Source: an uncultured Lactobacillus sp. (GTDB lineage Bacteria; Bacillota; Bacilli; Lactobacillales; Lactobacillaceae). Taken from it: a stretch of 64,000 nt of DNA. The notes below the pieces were generated by a model that saw only the letters and a program-made list of their open reading frames with translations, was not told the origin of the DNA and made no database searches. The stretch's first letter is position 1, and every line of letters begins with the position of its first letter. A program made the translations under genes and the position numbers. Below, piece after piece: positions 22,119 to 29,998 of the stretch. The stretch is from assembly GCA_910587695.1 (NCBI GenBank), contig CAJUNC010000015.1, positions 1 to 64,000 on the forward strand, read 5' to 3'.

Positions 22119-23959
22119 TGCACGGACATGGTACAAAAGATCCAATGGATCGGAAAGCTAAGAATTTTTGGAAGACGACTTTTAGATTGATCAAGTATAT
22201 GAGTCCATGGAAGTGGGGCTTACTTTTAGTGATCATCTTTGCGATCAGTTCTGTCATTTTCCAAACAGTTACGCCAAAGATCTTAGGTCAAGCCACAACA
22301 GAGATCTTCAATGGAGTTTTATTGGGCTATAAGCAGATGAAAACTGGAAAACATTTGACCAGTTTGCCGATCGATTTTGATGCGATCACACACATATTAT
22401 TGATCGTCGGAAGCTTTTATGCGATCGCAGCTGTTTTGAGTTTTGCCCAACAGCTGATCATGGCTAATATTTCTCAAAAGATCGTCTACCGTTTACGTAA
22501 AGATCTTAAAGAAAAAATGCAGCGTCTGCCGATCTCATACTATGATACCCACTCTAATGGGGATATCATGTCACGTGCGGTCAATGATATGGATAATATC
22601 GGGGGGACGCTCCAACAGAGTTTGACACAATTAGTGACTAGTTCAGTGACTTTTATTGCTGTTTTGATCATGATGCTTTCGATCAGTTGGAAATTGACCT
22701 TGATCGCTTGTATCACGATCCCACTGGGGTTAGTTACAGTCGCAGTCGTTGCCCCACGTTCGCAAAAACATTTTGCAGCTCAACAAAAGAGTTTGGGACA
22801 GTTGAATAACTTTGTCGAAGAAGATTATGCAGGTCATACAGTCGTTAAGACTTTTAATAAGGCTGATGATATGATCGCTGAATTTGAAGCTGAAAATGAA
22901 CGTTACTACAAGGCTTCATGGAAGGCACAATTTATTTCAGGGCTGATCATGCCACTGATGAATCTTGTTAAAAATATCGGTTATGTGCTAGTTGCTGTTG
23001 TTGGGGGGATCCAAGTCTCAAATGGCACGATCACATTAGGTAACGTACAAGCTTTCTTGCAATACGTCAACCAATTCACCCAACCGATCACGCAATTGGC
23101 TAACTTAGCTAATACGATCCAAGCGACGATCGTTTCGGCTGAACGGATCTTTGAAGTTTTGGATGAACCTGAGATGCATCCTGCTACTGAAACAAAGCCA
23201 GATATTCAAACTAATGCTAAACTTGAATTTGATCACGTTAAGTTTGGTTACACCGACGATAAGATCTTGATGGATGATTTTAGCTTCAAGGCAATGCCTG
23301 GACAAAAGATCGCGATCGTTGGTCCAACTGGGGCTGGGAAAACGACCCTGATCAATTTACTTGAACGTTTTTATGATATCAATGATGGTGCGATCCGTTT
23401 GGATGGAAAAGATACACGGAAATTTACCCGTGAAGATCTACGTGGACATTTTTCAATGGTGCTACAAGATACCTGGCTCTTTACTGGGACGATCTATGAT
23501 AATATCAAATATGGTCGTGAGAATGCCACTAAAGAAGATGTTATTCGGGCAGCCAAGGCAGCGCACGTTGATGCCTTTGTGCGCCAACTCCCCGATGGCT
23601 ATGATACGGTCTTAAATGAAGAAGCATCCAATATTTCGCAAGGACAAAGACAATTGATCACGATCGCTCGCGCCTTTTTAGCTGATCCTGAGATCTTGAT
23701 CTTAGATGAGGCTACAAGTTCGGTCGATACTCGGACTGAAGTGTTGATCCAACAAGCAATGGAACGTTTATTACAAGCACGTACGAGCTTTGTGGTCGCA
23801 CACCGTTTGTCTACGATCAAAGATGCCGATAATATCATCGTGATGGATCATGGTTCGATCGTTGAAACTGGTGATCATCATGCTTTGATGGCTAAAGGTG
23901 GTTTCTACGCTGATCTGTATAACAGCCAATTTGCTGACGAGATCGCAGCTCAAGGTTAA
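22118..23959 (+). CDS. ABC exporter half-transporter, catalytic subunit 2
   Basis: A 613-residue fused permease and ATPase that pairs with the preceding gene. Walker A is GPTGAGKTTL and Walker B ILILDEATSSVD has the catalytic Glu. The H-loop is VVAHRLST with its His. Its signature is ISQGQ instead of LSGGQ, so it weakens the composite site formed with the partner's Walker A, while the second site is complete. Start GTG 22118 overlaps the partner's stop and has AGGAGATG at proper distance. A cytoplasmic N-terminal extension of about 25 residues (starting MHGHGTKDPMD) is rich in charged residues. Probably exports drugs, lipids or peptides. Confidence 0.9.
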   Translation: MHGHGTKDPMDRKAKNFWKTTFRLIKYMSPWKWGLLLVIIFAISSVIFQTVTPKILGQATTEIFNGVLLGYKQMKTGKHLTSLPIDFDAITHILLIVGSFYAIAAVLSFAQQLIMANISQKIVYRLRKDLKEKMQRLPISYYDTHSNGDIMSRAVNDMDNIGGTLQQSLTQLVTSSVTFIAVLIMMLSISWKLTLIACITIPLGLVTVAVVAPRSQKHFAAQQKSLGQLNNFVEEDYAGHTVVKTFNKADDMIAEFEAENERYYKASWKAQFISGLIMPLMNLVKNIGYVLVAVVGGIQVSNGTITLGNVQAFLQYVNQFTQPITQLANLANTIQATIVSAERIFEVLDEPEMHPATETKPDIQTNAKLEFDHVKFGYTDDKILMDDFSFKAMPGQKIAIVGPTGAGKTTLINLLERFYDINDGAIRLDGKDTRKFTREDLRGHFSMVLQDTWLFTGTIYDNIKYGRENATKEDVIRAAKAAHVDAFVRQLPDGYDTVLNEEASNISQGQRQLITIARAFLADPEILILDEATSSVDTRTEVLIQQAMERLLQARTSFVVAHRLSTIKDADNIIVMDHGSIVETGDHHALMAKGGFYADLYNSQFADEIAAQG

Positions 23960-23969
23960 AAATAAATTG

Positions 23970-24013
23970 ATAACGCCTAGTGATAGTCATATCCACTGGG
24001 CGTTATTTTTTTG
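23970..24013 (+). terminator. Terminator after the ABC exporter
   Basis: ATAACGCCTAGTG and CACTGGGCGTTAT form a stem ending at 24006, followed by seven T. Confidence 0.85.
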
Positions 24014-24112
24014 TGATAACAAAAGGTTGTGCTACAAGTCTTTATGGCTCTTCAAAGCAATAACTAGTGCAAATACATGTAGTCAAATGTGTTTGCCAAA
24101 GAAATAGCAAAA

Positions 24113-24146
24113 GACCCAACCATGATGTAAAACATCATGGTGGGTC
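24113..24146 (-). terminator. Terminator of the osmoprotectant transporter operon
   Basis: GACCCAACCATGATG (24113-24127) pairs with CATCATGGTGGGTC (24133-24146) in the region just beyond the stop of the minus-strand operon. Its T run on the minus strand is short. Confidence 0.65.
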
Positions 24147-24173
24147 CATCATTATTTTTGGTGTCGCACACTA

Positions 24174-25076
24174 TTATTTATTTTTTAGATCAGATATAGA
24201 ATTGATATTTGTCATGTAAGTTGGAACGGCTAAACCAGTTTTAGCACCTTCCAAGTTAGTTCTAACATCAATGTATTTACCCTTAAAATGCTCAGCATAG
24301 GCATCGTGGGTCACAGGAAGCCAAGCACTTAAAGAAGCGTCAGCAGCTCCTGTGGCTACAGCAGTCCACATCGGTTGAGCATCCATCGAACGAATGTTGA
24401 CTTTATAACCACGGCTTTCTAAGGCAGCTTTAGCAACATTAGCACTTGCGATCTCAGAGTCCCAAGCAACATAGGCTAAGGTCACAGTCTTACCCTTACC
24501 TTCAGGGACGTTTTTTAGCCAAGACTTTAATTGACCGGGATGCTTTTTGAGATAGTTTTTAGCTGCTTGAGCAGGATCGATCCCATTATTTATTTGCAAC
24601 ATGACTTGAGCTAATTGATCTGAAGTCCAGTTGAAGTTTTCTAAAAATCGATAAAAACCAGGTTGATCTTTTTTGAGACCTAAGCGAGCGATCGTGTGGA
24701 TCCCTTCACTCTCACCATAAATTTTTTTAGGATCATCTAAGAATTTTAGATCATACTTGGTAAACATCCAGTGTGGGACCCAACCAGTGATCACGATCGG
24801 TTGTTTATTTTTGATCGCTTTATCTAAAATACTAGTCATGGCAGCTATTGAACTTGTTTGCAACTGCCAGTTTTTTTGTGTTAGCCCGTATTTTTCTAAA
24901 GCAGTTTGGGTATTACCCATCACACCGGCCCCAGCATCGATCCCGGTGATCGTATAGTTTACTTGGGGACCAAGTGCCTTAGTAGCATCATATTTAGCTT
25001 GCATCGAGTTACTACAGCCACTCAGGATAAACCCAAGTAAAAGCACAGGTAATAGTAGTTTTTTTAAATATCTCAT
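24174..25076 (-). CDS. opuAC: Glycine betaine/proline betaine-type substrate-binding lipoprotein
   Basis: A 300-residue lipoprotein. The signal peptide ends in LGFILSGC, a lipobox with the lipidated Cys near residue 21, so it is anchored on the outer face of the membrane. The mature part is an OpuAC-type solute-binding protein with WQLQTSSIAAMTSILDKAI, PIVITGWVPHWMFTKYDLKFLDDP and AYVAWDSEIASANVAKAALESRGY. The Trp-rich segments form the aromatic cage that binds quaternary ammonium compounds. It is the last gene of a three-gene minus-strand operon, 11 bases after the permease gene. It takes up betaine-like osmoprotectants under salt stress. The exact ligand is not determined by sequence. Confidence 0.9.
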   Translation of the reverse strand: MRYLKKLLLPVLLLGFILSGCSNSMQAKYDATKALGPQVNYTITGIDAGAGVMGNTQTALEKYGLTQKNWQLQTSSIAAMTSILDKAIKNKQPIVITGWVPHWMFTKYDLKFLDDPKKIYGESEGIHTIARLGLKKDQPGFYRFLENFNWTSDQLAQVMLQINNGIDPAQAAKNYLKKHPGQLKSWLKNVPEGKGKTVTLAYVAWDSEIASANVAKAALESRGYKVNIRSMDAQPMWTAVATGAADASLSAWLPVTHDAYAEHFKGKYIDVRTNLEGAKTGLAVPTYMTNINSISDLKNK

Positions 25077-25087
25077 CCTAGCCCTCC

Positions 25088-25924
25088 TTACTTATTTTGG
25101 AGAGATTGGCTCAAACGATCTAAAATGATCGCTAAAATAACGATCGCTAACCCAGCAGTAAAGCCAGCCCCGGCATTATTACGGCCAACAGCAAAGTATA
25201 CTTTAGTCCCTAAGCCTAAAGCCCCGATCATTGAGGCGATCACGACCATTGATAGAGATAACATCAAGGATTGAGTTACACCAGACATGATCGTATTTTT
25301 TGCTAAAGGTAATTGAAGCTTGAATAATTTTTGCCAAGCAGTTGAGCCGTAAGAATCGGCAGCCTCGATCAGGTCAGCTGGAACTTGGCGAATACCTAGA
25401 TCAGTCATTCGAACTGTCGGTGGCATCGCAAAGATAACTGAGGCGATGACCCCAGGGACAGTTCCGATACCAAAGAAAGCAACTGCGGGGATCAAGTAGA
25501 CAAAGGCAGGCATTGTTTGCATAAAGTCTAAGATCGGTTGGACGATCGCTTTGACTGTTTTATTTTTAGCCATCCAAATTCCAAGTGGGATCCCAAAGAA
25601 ATAGACGATCACACATGAAGTTAAAACTAAAGTCAAAGTTTGTGTCATGTCACGCCAGTATCCCATGTTCCAAATAAATAATAGACCGACTAACTCAAGA
25701 CTTAGTAAGCCCCATTTCTTTTGGTCCCGACGTAAGTAGTAAGTTACTAATAACAGTAATAGGATAAAGAGCCAAACTGGGAAAAGGTCAAAGACCCATT
25801 GAAAAGCATTTGCGATCATCGCAATAAAGTTTGAGATCGCATCAAAAAATTCGGTAAATTTGGCTAAGTAGTCAACTCCTGAGTTGACCCAATCTTCAAG
25901 TGGTAATTTTTGAATATTAAACAT
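25088..25924 (-). CDS. opuAB: Osmoprotectant ABC transporter permease (ProW/OpuAB type)
   Basis: A 278-residue membrane permease with about six or seven helices and the binding-protein-dependent permease loop (SYGSTAWQKLFKLQLPLAKNTI, with the EAA-type segment preceded by ADSYG). The central MPAFVYLIPAVAFFGIGTVPGVIA segment is characteristic of the ProW/OpuAB family. It begins with an N-terminal stretch LPLEDWVNSGVDYLAKF, as in OpuAB. Its ATG overlaps the stop of the ATPase gene by one base (TAATG on the minus strand). Unlike OpuABC fusions in lactococci, permease and binding protein are separate. Confidence 0.92.
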   Translation of the reverse strand: MFNIQKLPLEDWVNSGVDYLAKFTEFFDAISNFIAMIANAFQWVFDLFPVWLFILLLLLVTYYLRRDQKKWGLLSLELVGLLFIWNMGYWRDMTQTLTLVLTSCVIVYFFGIPLGIWMAKNKTVKAIVQPILDFMQTMPAFVYLIPAVAFFGIGTVPGVIASVIFAMPPTVRMTDLGIRQVPADLIEAADSYGSTAWQKLFKLQLPLAKNTIMSGVTQSLMLSLSMVVIASMIGALGLGTKVYFAVGRNNAGAGFTAGLAIVILAIILDRLSQSLQNK

Positions 25925-27117
25925 TAAGCATCAACCTCGTTTCCTGAAAGTGCAGCCAAGACAGCGCCACGAATGATGATCCCGCGGAGGCGCTGGTGCT
26001 CATCTAAGACAGCAAATGGGATCGTAGTTGTTGATATATCTGCTAAAAGATCAGTCAAGACCGTGTCAAGTGTAGTTGTTGGGACATCGGTCTGAATAAC
26101 ATCGTAAAGGTTTGTTTTGCCTTCTTTAAGGCATTGAGAAACATCTTGTGCAGAAGCGATACCTTTGAAACGGTATTTACTATCGACGAGATAGATCGAA
26201 GAAGTGTGATTTTCGCGCATTTCACGCAGTGCAGTCCGTGGACCAGCTTTTTCGATGTTGACCATTGCAGGGCTGATCATCACATTTTCAGCGGTCAAGA
26301 TCCGACTGCGGTCAACATCTTCAATAAATTTTTCAACATAATCATCGGCAGGTGAAGTTAAGATCTCTTCTGGTGTGCCGACTTGAACGAGTTTAGCGTT
26401 ACGCATGATCATGATGTGATTTCCTAATTTTAAGGCTTCATTTAGATCATGACTGATAAAGACGATGGTTTTATTCAACTCGGCTTGGATCCTTAAAAGC
26501 TCATCTTGCATTTCCTTACGGTTCAAAGGATCAAGTGCCGAGAAAGCTTCGTCCATCAATAAGACTTGTGCATCACTAGCAAGGGCACGAGCAAGGCCGA
26601 CGCGTTGCTGCATCCCACCAGATAATTGATCGGGATATTGGTCGCCGTAACCCTTAAGTCCAACTAATTCAAGCGCATGTTGGGCCTTTTTGAGGCGTTC
26701 TTCTTTTGAGACACTTTTGATCTCAAGACCGTAAGCCACATTTTCAAGCACAGTATAGTGTGGGAAAAGGGCAAAGTCTTGAAAGACCATACTCATTTTA
26801 TTACGTCTAAATTCAAGTAATTCTTTCTTCGATAATTTAGTCAGATCTTGACCATCAACGATGATCTGACCTGAAGTTGTAGGGATCAATTGATTTAACA
26901 TCCGTAAAACAGTGGATTTACCACTACCAGAGAGGCCCATGATCACAAAGATCTCACCTTTTTCAATTTGAAACGAAACGCGGTCGACTCCGACCGTAGC
27001 TCCTGTTTTCTTCAATATTTCTTCTTTACTTAAATCTTGAGCGATCAATTTTTCAGCTTTTTCAACTTGACGCCCAAAGATCTTACTGACATTTCTTACA
27101 TCAATTTCGACTGTCAT
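25924..27117 (-). CDS. opuAA: Osmoprotectant ABC transporter ATPase with CBS domains (ProV/OpuAA type)
   Basis: A 397-residue ATPase. Walker A is GLSGSGKSTVLRM near residue 60, the signature is LSGGMQQRVGLARAL, and Walker B is VLLMDEAFSALDP. The C-terminal 120 residues are two CBS domains (ILTAENVMISPA and NLYDVIQTDVPT). In this family they sense ionic strength or bind cyclic di-AMP, which inhibits the transporter. First gene of the operon; its ATG at 27117 follows GAAAGGAC on the minus strand. The N-terminal insertion LIAQDLSKEEILKKTGATVGV is usual for ProV-type ATPases. Confidence 0.92.
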   Translation of the reverse strand: MTVEIDVRNVSKIFGRQVEKAEKLIAQDLSKEEILKKTGATVGVDRVSFQIEKGEIFVIMGLSGSGKSTVLRMLNQLIPTTSGQIIVDGQDLTKLSKKELLEFRRNKMSMVFQDFALFPHYTVLENVAYGLEIKSVSKEERLKKAQHALELVGLKGYGDQYPDQLSGGMQQRVGLARALASDAQVLLMDEAFSALDPLNRKEMQDELLRIQAELNKTIVFISHDLNEALKLGNHIMIMRNAKLVQVGTPEEILTSPADDYVEKFIEDVDRSRILTAENVMISPAMVNIEKAGPRTALREMRENHTSSIYLVDSKYRFKGIASAQDVSQCLKEGKTNLYDVIQTDVPTTTLDTVLTDLLADISTTTIPFAVLDEHQRLRGIIIRGAVLAALSGNEVDA

Positions 27118-27307
27118 AAAATTCGTCCTTTCTGTTTTTTAAGCATTTGCGCAGAAAAGTGATATAAAAACCTTAGCATATGCGTAAAAAACATGCAAAT
27201 TGTGAAAGTTTTTGACAACCGCTTTCTTGGGCTTAACAATGGGAGCTAGAAAAATCTGAAATTTTTCAAAAAAAAATGAATAACAGTTTAATTTTGGGAG
27301 GAATATA

Positions 27308-27337
27308 GTGAATAAAAAGGCTATTATTGGGAAGTGA
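27308..27337 (+). CDS. Tiny ORF (9 codons) with a strong ribosome binding site
   Basis: GGGAGG at 27296-27301 lies six bases before GTG 27308, which opens VNKKAIIGK, closed by TGA. It sits alone in the divergent-free gap between the opu operon and a minus-strand small gene, and a minus-strand terminator follows at 27358. It may be a leader peptide remnant or chance. No promoter is clear. Confidence 0.2.
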   Translation: MNKKAIIGK

Positions 27338-27357
27338 AACTCAAAAAAATCTCATTA

Positions 27358-27386
27358 TTAAAAAAGCACCTGTCAAGGCAGGTGCT
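27358..27386 (-). terminator. Terminator of the 45-residue protein gene
   Basis: AGCACCTG (27365-27372) and CAGGTGCT (27379-27386) form an 8-bp stem. The A run at 27358-27364 gives the T run on the minus strand. Confidence 0.85.
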
Positions 27387-27408
27387 AGATTGTGAATATC
27401 TAACGGTA

Positions 27409-27546
27409 TCAGCCGCGTAGGTGTTCAGCATCAGAATCAAGTTTTGCAAAGCCAGAGCCAGCTTGTGGCTTAGGTTGTTTGGCGCGAGCTTCCATTGCTT
27501 TTCGTGCCATAGCTTTACGTTCTTCTTTACTTAGTTTCTTAGCCAT
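27409..27546 (-). CDS. Small basic protein of 45 residues
   Basis: The minus-strand ATG at 27546 opens a 45-residue ORF: MAKKLSKEERKAMARKAM followed by a Pro/Gly linker and an acidic end (SDAEHLRG). The N-terminal half is a basic amphipathic helix. GGCGAAGGATT lies upstream as a ribosome binding site, and a clean terminator follows. A tidy single-gene unit of this type is likely real. I do not recognise its function; the basic helix would suit RNA or ribosome binding. It is too short for most gene callers. Confidence 0.65.
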   Translation of the reverse strand: MAKKLSKEERKAMARKAMEARAKQPKPQAGSGFAKLDSDAEHLRG

Positions 27547-27703
27547 AATCCTTCGCCTCTTTCCGTAAAAATGATCCACGATATAGTGAAATCATTTCAC
27601 ACCTACATTATAGTTCTGATTTAGATTAGTTCAAGTAAAAACACTTACTTGAATAAGCTAAGATCTCTAGTTAAAATAAAATAAAATTATAGGAGGGATC
27701 ATT

Positions 27704-28132
27704 TTGGAGATCAAAAGTAGTAGTTCACTTGAAAGTTTGATTTATACAGATGCTCTAGCTATCAGAAAAGAAGTTTTTGTTGTAGAACAAGGCGTAAGTT
27801 TAGAACTTGAGCTCGAGGATGAAAAAGGGCCAGTGTATTTTACTGGTTATCTAAACGACTTACCAGTTGCTACAGCACGTGTCAGCGAAGAAAAACCAGG
27901 TGTATGGCATATTCAACGAGTAGCGGTCAAAAAGGCTTATCGCAAACAAGGTCTAGCGAGTCAACTTTTGACTGCTATCGAAACAAAGGCTAAAGCTAAT
28001 GGTATCCACACCTTAACTTTAGGAGCTCAAGATCAGGCGCAAACTTTCTATAAAAAACTGGGTTATCATATTGTTGGGACAGGTTTTTTAGATGCGGGCA
28101 TCAAGCATCATCGGATGGATAAAACGATTTAA
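27704..28132 (+). CDS. GNAT family N-acetyltransferase (ElaA-like)
   Basis: A 142-residue GNAT domain. The acetyl-CoA loop is IQRVAVKKAYRKQGLASQLL, with R/Q-x-x-G-x-A at KQGLAS, and the C-terminal AQTFYKKLGYHIVG strand-helix is typical. The N-terminal AIRKEVFVVEQGVSLELELED matches the ElaA/YjcF subgroup (IRxxVFVxEQ). Substrate unknown. It begins at TTG 27704 with AGGAGGG eight bases before, a good site for a TTG start. Probably single-gene. Confidence 0.85.
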   Translation: MEIKSSSSLESLIYTDALAIRKEVFVVEQGVSLELELEDEKGPVYFTGYLNDLPVATARVSEEKPGVWHIQRVAVKKAYRKQGLASQLLTAIETKAKANGIHTLTLGAQDQAQTFYKKLGYHIVGTGFLDAGIKHHRMDKTI

Positions 28133-28149
28133 CTTAAGAAACTCTTAAC

Positions 28150-28178
28150 TTGAATCGCTAGACCAGTTGGGGTAAAAT
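28150..28178 (+). promoter_or_regulatory. Promoter of the structured RNA
   Basis: TTGAAT at 28150-28155 and TAAAAT at 28173-28178 are exactly 17 bases apart, which gives a transcription start near 28185. Confidence 0.7.
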
Positions 28179-28184
28179 AAAAAC

Positions 28185-28379
28185 ATGCGATGAGTCGAGA
28201 TAGACCAAACGATATCTATCGTTTCGCTGCGGCGACTAGTGGTCAGTGTCGATAGCAGGGCACATGTAGCTACCGGATGTAGCGTGCTTGAATGAGCCAC
28301 ATTGTGGAGTGTGGTCATTCTATTCAGTGATGAATACTGCGCTAGCCGAGAGTGATTGGTTTCACCCTTGGCTTTTTTT
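28185..28379 (+). ncRNA. Unassigned structured RNA of about 195 nt
   Basis: The stretch has its own promoter and ends in an intrinsic terminator (AGCCGAG at 28344-28350 with CTTGGCT, then seven T). Between them are several hairpins: GTCGA (28194-28198) plus GACCA (28203-28207) with TGGTC and TCGAT near 28240-28253, enclosing AACGA/TCGTT; GCTAC/GTAGC (28269-28283) extended by GCAC/GTGC; a long one at 28290-28320; and TATTCA/TGAATA at 28321-28336. No coding frame fits. It lacks T-box signatures. It could be a 6S-like or other small RNA, or a leader controlling lemA-htpX, which begins 26 bases after the T run. Confidence 0.65.
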
Positions 28380-28404
28380 GTAACAAGATTAAGGAGGAAT
28401 TTAA

Positions 28405-28962
28405 ATGGCTTTGATTATTTTAGTCGTAGTTATCTTACTACTAGCTATCGTATATATTACGATGTATAACGGCTTGCAAAAAGCAAAGGTCTATACAGAA
28501 GAGTCTTGGAGTCAGATCGATGTGCAATTGAAACGACGTAACGATCTGATCCCTAACTTAGTCGAAACGACTAAGGGTTACGCTAAGCATGAAAAAGAAA
28601 CTTTAGCTGAAGTTATCAAATTGCGCAATCAACTAGTTGCGATCCCAGATGGAGATCATCAAGCAAAGATGGAAGTTTCTAATCAATTGACGGATACTTT
28701 ACGTTCGATCTTTGCTCTATCTGAAAATTACCCAGATCTAAAGGCGAACCAAGAATTTACCAAGTTAATGGAAGAATTGACTAATACAGAAAATAAGATC
28801 GCTTATTCACGACAGTTATTCAATTCTTCAGCAGCAGCTTTTAATCAAAAATTATTGACTTTCCCATCCAATTTGATCGCTAAGATCCATCATTTTACCA
28901 AGGTCGATTATCTTTCTGTTCCAGAGGAGCAAAAAGAAGCGCCAAAAGTTTCATTTGATTAA
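28405..28962 (+). CDS. LemA family protein
   Basis: A 185-residue protein with one N-terminal membrane helix and a helical-bundle domain exposed outside. It matches the LemA family in NGLQKAKVYTEESWSQIDVQLKRRNDLIPNLVETTKGYAKHEKETL and in the later ELTNTENKIAYSRQLFNSSAAAFNQ. The biochemical role of LemA is not established. It is very often next to htpX, as here (gap of 11 bases), so a role in envelope protein quality control is plausible. A GGAGG site precedes ATG 28405. The structured RNA lies directly upstream. Confidence 0.92.
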   Translation: MALIILVVVILLLAIVYITMYNGLQKAKVYTEESWSQIDVQLKRRNDLIPNLVETTKGYAKHEKETLAEVIKLRNQLVAIPDGDHQAKMEVSNQLTDTLRSIFALSENYPDLKANQEFTKLMEELTNTENKIAYSRQLFNSSAAAFNQKLLTFPSNLIAKIHHFTKVDYLSVPEEQKEAPKVSFD

Positions 28963-28973
28963 AGGGATGTAAG

Positions 28974-29870
28974 ATGCTATATCAACAGATAGCTTCGAAC
29001 AAACGCAAGACAGTTTTTGTGGTGCTGGGATTTTTGTTGCTAGTTGGTGTGATCGGGGCTGCGGTCGGGTATGCTTTTGCAGGTAGTGCAACGATGGGTG
29101 TTATTTTTGCAATTGTATTGGGCTTTGTTTACATGTTTGTCATGTTAGGGCAATCGACAGATGTAGTCATGAACATGAACAACGCCCAAGAGATCACTGA
29201 TCCCAGTCAGGCACCAGAACTTTGGCACATAGTAGAAGACATGGCTTTAGTCGGGAAAGTTCCAATGCCACGGGTCTTTATTATCGATGATCCTAGTCCT
29301 AATGCTTTTGCAACAGGTAGTGATCCTGAACATGCTGCTGTAGCGGCAACGACAGGGCTGTTAGCTCGTCTGAATCGAGAAGAGATCGAAGGTGTGATGG
29401 CTCACGAAGTCTCACATATCAGAAATTATGATATTAAATTACAAACGACAGCTTTAGCATTGGCAGCAGTCGTATCGATGTTGGCTAATTTTGGGACACA
29501 CTCACTATTTTTTGGTGGTAGCAGAAGACGCGATGATCGTGAAGGTGGCAATGGGATCTTTGAGATCGTTATGCTGGTCCTAGCTTTATTAGCGATCGTT
29601 TTAGGACCATTGGCTGCTTCGATGGCACAAATGGCACTTTCACGCAACCGCGAATATCTTGCGGATGCTTCGGCAGTCGAATTGACTAGAAATCCTCTAG
29701 GACTGATCAATGCCTTAGCCAAGATCTCAAATAGTGAACCGATGCAAGCGGCTGATGCAAGTAGTGCATCGATGTATATCGCTGATCCGTTCAAGGGCAA
29801 GACTTGGGCGCATTTGTTTGATACTCATCCACCGATTGAAGAACGCATTGCGCGTTTAGAAAAAATGTGA
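28974..29870 (+). CDS. htpX: Membrane zinc metalloprotease HtpX
   Basis: A 298-residue M48-family protease that degrades damaged membrane proteins. Two helices lie at the start, then the zinc site HEVSHIRNYD (HExxH) near residue 145, two more helices, and the third zinc ligand Glu in SRNREYLADASAVELTRNP. The C-terminus FDTHPPIEERIARLEKM is typical. Length matches family members. It is in an operon with lemA. A terminator follows. Confidence 0.95.
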   Translation: MLYQQIASNKRKTVFVVLGFLLLVGVIGAAVGYAFAGSATMGVIFAIVLGFVYMFVMLGQSTDVVMNMNNAQEITDPSQAPELWHIVEDMALVGKVPMPRVFIIDDPSPNAFATGSDPEHAAVAATTGLLARLNREEIEGVMAHEVSHIRNYDIKLQTTALALAAVVSMLANFGTHSLFFGGSRRRDDREGGNGIFEIVMLVLALLAIVLGPLAASMAQMALSRNREYLADASAVELTRNPLGLINALAKISNSEPMQAADASSASMYIADPFKGKTWAHLFDTHPPIEERIARLEKM

Positions 29871-29880
29871 TACAACGACT

Positions 29881-29906
29881 AGGTACTGTGTGAACAGTGC
29901 CTTTTT
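29881..29906 (+). terminator. Terminator after htpX
   Basis: AGGTACTGT pairs with ACAGTGCCT (one G-U pair), followed by five T. Confidence 0.75.
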
Positions 29907-29998
29907 GTAGCTTATTATCGTTTGTGATACAATGGATAGGAACTGACAAAAAAAGTTATGTTGATCATTTCTGATCAGCAGAAAGGAAGAACACCCGC

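Noticed and set aside
28185..28379. Assignment of the RNA before lemA as tmRNA, RNase P or SRP RNA
   Set aside because: The hallmark ends and conserved cores of those RNAs are absent: no tmRNA tag reading frame, no RNase P CR-I/CR-V core, no SRP GGAA/AGCA arrangement that I can find.
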